From the NCBI GenBank assembly GCA_947071955.1, contig CAMTGL010000119.1, positions 1 to 6,477 on the forward strand: 6,477 nt of DNA, written 5' to 3'. The position numbers were made by a program, and so were the translations under genes. Position 1 is the stretch's first letter. The number at the start of each line of letters is the position of its first letter. The stretch is from an uncultured Plesiomonas sp. (GTDB taxonomy: Bacteria; Pseudomonadota; Gammaproteobacteria; Enterobacterales; CAMTGL01). Below, piece by piece: positions 5,154-6,477 of the stretch. The notes under the pieces were generated by a model. That model ran no database searches. It saw nothing but the letters and a program-made list of their open reading frames with translations, and was not told the DNA's origin.

Positions 5154-6477
5154 CAGAACTGATACCGCACGCCAATTTTGAAGTTACGACCGGCTGAGTA
5201 AAGCTGGTCAAATGCCTGACGATAGTATTCGTCAGTCAGGTTATCGATACCGACATCAACTTTGACGGCTTTAAATGCTTGTGGCTGCCATGTGGTATAG
5301 AGATCAACAAGGGTGTAACTTGGGTACACTTCGGTGACATTCTCAGGCAGGTTGTCTTGCGCTTGGTAGTGGCTAACATTCATGCCAACTTTAAGGGATT
5401 TATCCATAAAGTAGTGCCCTGCTCCCAATACCCATTTTTGGGCTGGAATATTTTGCAGTGACTGGCCATTACTCTTATTCTCACCGTCTGTTTTGGCATA
5501 GCTAAGGCTGGTTTCAAAGTTTTGCAGGTTGTAAAGCGCGCTGAGTTCTACACCTTTAAGCCGTGCATCATTCACATTCTGGTATTGTGTGGTGAAACGA
5601 TCGACCCGCTGATCAATGTAATTGCTGACGTTGTTATGGAAATAGGTGGCATTCAGTGCCAGTTGATCATCGGCTAAGACATTGCGGAACTTCATGTTGG
5701 CAGAGATCTCTTTGTTCTTTGCCGTTTCCGGTTTCAAATCAGGGTTGGGTTTAAAGGTGTTGCACATGCCTGGGCCCATGCAGAAGTGTGTACCACTGGT
5801 GTACATCTCTTCCATGCTTGGCGCTCGGAAAGCTTCATCGTAACGAGCATTGAGCGTTAACCACTCTGCAGCCTGCCAGCGTAAACCGACTGACGGCGAG
5901 ACGTTACTTTCGCTACGTGATGAGTCGGCGATATTATTGTCTTTAACGCTAAAGTGGTCATAACGCAGACCCGGCAGTAAATTCCAGTCAGTGGCCAGCG
6001 GAATATCTGCTTGTAAGTATGTTCCCCACACCTGACCACGGCCATCTGCCGGAATTGGGCGATTTTGCCCTTCGCGCTGGCCTTCGGTTTTATCTTGGTA
6101 AATATCACCGCCGTACACGAGTGTCATGAGATCAAACTCTGAGCGGTTGCTCATATTCAGCCCCAAGGTGCGGTAATTTACTGTATCACGCTGCGCTTTT
6201 TTAATGCGGTATTCGTCAAATTCGGTTTTGTTCAGATAGGCCGTTACACGGGCATCCAACAAACGGTTATCCTGCGGGTTTAGGCGGTAATCCAGTGTGG
6301 TGTTAAAGTCACGGGTTTTCTGCTGAACCAGAGGCACTGAAGAGCTGACCGCTTCTGACGGGTTACTCGGTGCGTTCTGGTGGTTTTCTGACTGGCGAAC
6401 AGAGAGCTGCAGACGTTGCGCATCATCCATCTGCCAACCTACTTTTGCCAAACCACCCTGATTACGGTAGCTGGAGT
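5153..6477 (-). CDS. hugA: TonB-dependent heme receptor, HugA/HutA type (C-terminal part, cut by window edge)
   Basis: This outer-membrane beta-barrel receptor takes up heme or hemoproteins using TonB energy. The window holds the last 440 residues; the signal peptide, TonB box, plug and first strands are missing. The frame is open to the right edge, and the TTG at 6449-6451 is an internal Leu codon, not a start. The heme-receptor signature is FRAP (fragment residues 216-219), His230 in GTHFC and NPDL (244-247), corresponding to the FRAP/NPNL boxes and conserved His of the HemR/ShuA/HutA family. Cys232 and Cys238 flank MGPGM next to that His. The end is DNLTDEYYR followed by RNFKIGVRYQF, a C-terminal Phe strand recognised by the BAM complex. 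Family assignment is firm. The symbol is by analogy with the Plesiomonas hug cluster and is less certain. It overlaps hutW by one base. Confidence 0.9.
   Translation of the reverse strand, partial: SSYRNQGGLAKVGWQMDDAQRLQLSVRQSENHQNAPSNPSEAVSSSVPLVQQKTRDFNTTLDYRLNPQDNRLLDARVTAYLNKTEFDEYRIKKAQRDTVNYRTLGLNMSNRSEFDLMTLVYGGDIYQDKTEGQREGQNRPIPADGRGQVWGTYLQADIPLATDWNLLPGLRYDHFSVKDNNIADSSRSESNVSPSVGLRWQAAEWLTLNARYDEAFRAPSMEEMYTSGTHFCMGPGMCNTFKPNPDLKPETAKNKEISANMKFRNVLADDQLALNATYFHNNVSNYIDQRVDRFTTQYQNVNDARLKGVELSALYNLQNFETSLSYAKTDGENKSNGQSLQNIPAQKWVLGAGHYFMDKSLKVGMNVSHYQAQDNLPENVTEVYPSYTLVDLYTTWQPQAFKAVKVDVGIDNLTDEYYRQAFDQLYSAGRNFKIGVRYQF

Noticed and set aside
6449..6451. TTG as the start codon of the heme receptor
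   Set aside because: The frame continues open to the window edge with receptor-like sequence (SSYRNQGGLAKVGW), and the plug domain must lie further upstream, so this is an internal Leu.
1..6477. CRISPR arrays, insertion sequences, tRNA or rRNA genes
   Set aside because: No regularly spaced repeats, transposase-like frames, cloverleaf structures or rRNA-like sequence were seen.

Overview
The window comes from a gammaproteobacterium. ClpA, ClpS and CspD are very close to the enteric/Vibrio proteins and keep the same divergent layout. The heme genes match the hut/hug sets of Vibrio and Plesiomonas. Moderate base composition, enteric-like ClpAS/CspD and a receptor gene directly upstream of hutWXZ make Plesiomonas or a close relative my best guess. 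That is an inference from remembered gene order, not a database result.

Layout. Positions 1-1307 (minus strand) hold the first 435 codons of clpA, which runs off the left edge. clpS (1353-1670, minus) lies just upstream of it. A 254-base divergent intergenic region follows, with several inverted repeats, and then cspD (1925-2149, plus). cspD and the heme cluster converge on a 191-base gap containing a clear bidirectional terminator (2194-2219) and other hairpins. The rest is a minus-strand heme cluster, read from right to left: the C-terminal 440 residues of a TonB-dependent heme receptor (5153-6477, cut by the right edge), hutW (3798-5153), hutX (about 3080-3667) and hutZ (2341-2898).

How the genes work together. 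ClpS is the N-degron adaptor that docks on the N domain of ClpA, the unfoldase of the ClpAP protease. CspD is a stationary-phase cold-shock-domain protein. In the heme cluster the receptor imports heme across the outer membrane using TonB energy. HutX carries heme in the cytosol and hands it to HutZ, which degrades heme with oxygen. HutW is a radical SAM enzyme of the ChuW/HutW family that opens the ring without oxygen. The TonB/ExbBD and periplasmic/inner-membrane ABC parts are not in the window, and I saw no convincing Fur box, so the main iron-responsive promoter is probably upstream of the receptor beyond the right edge.

The coding content is a known system. The less explained material is between genes: three inverted repeats in the hutX-hutZ gap (one against the hutZ ribosome binding site), a 15-bp tandem duplication over the hutX start, repeats and palindromes in the hutW-hutX gap, and paired palindromes before cspD.
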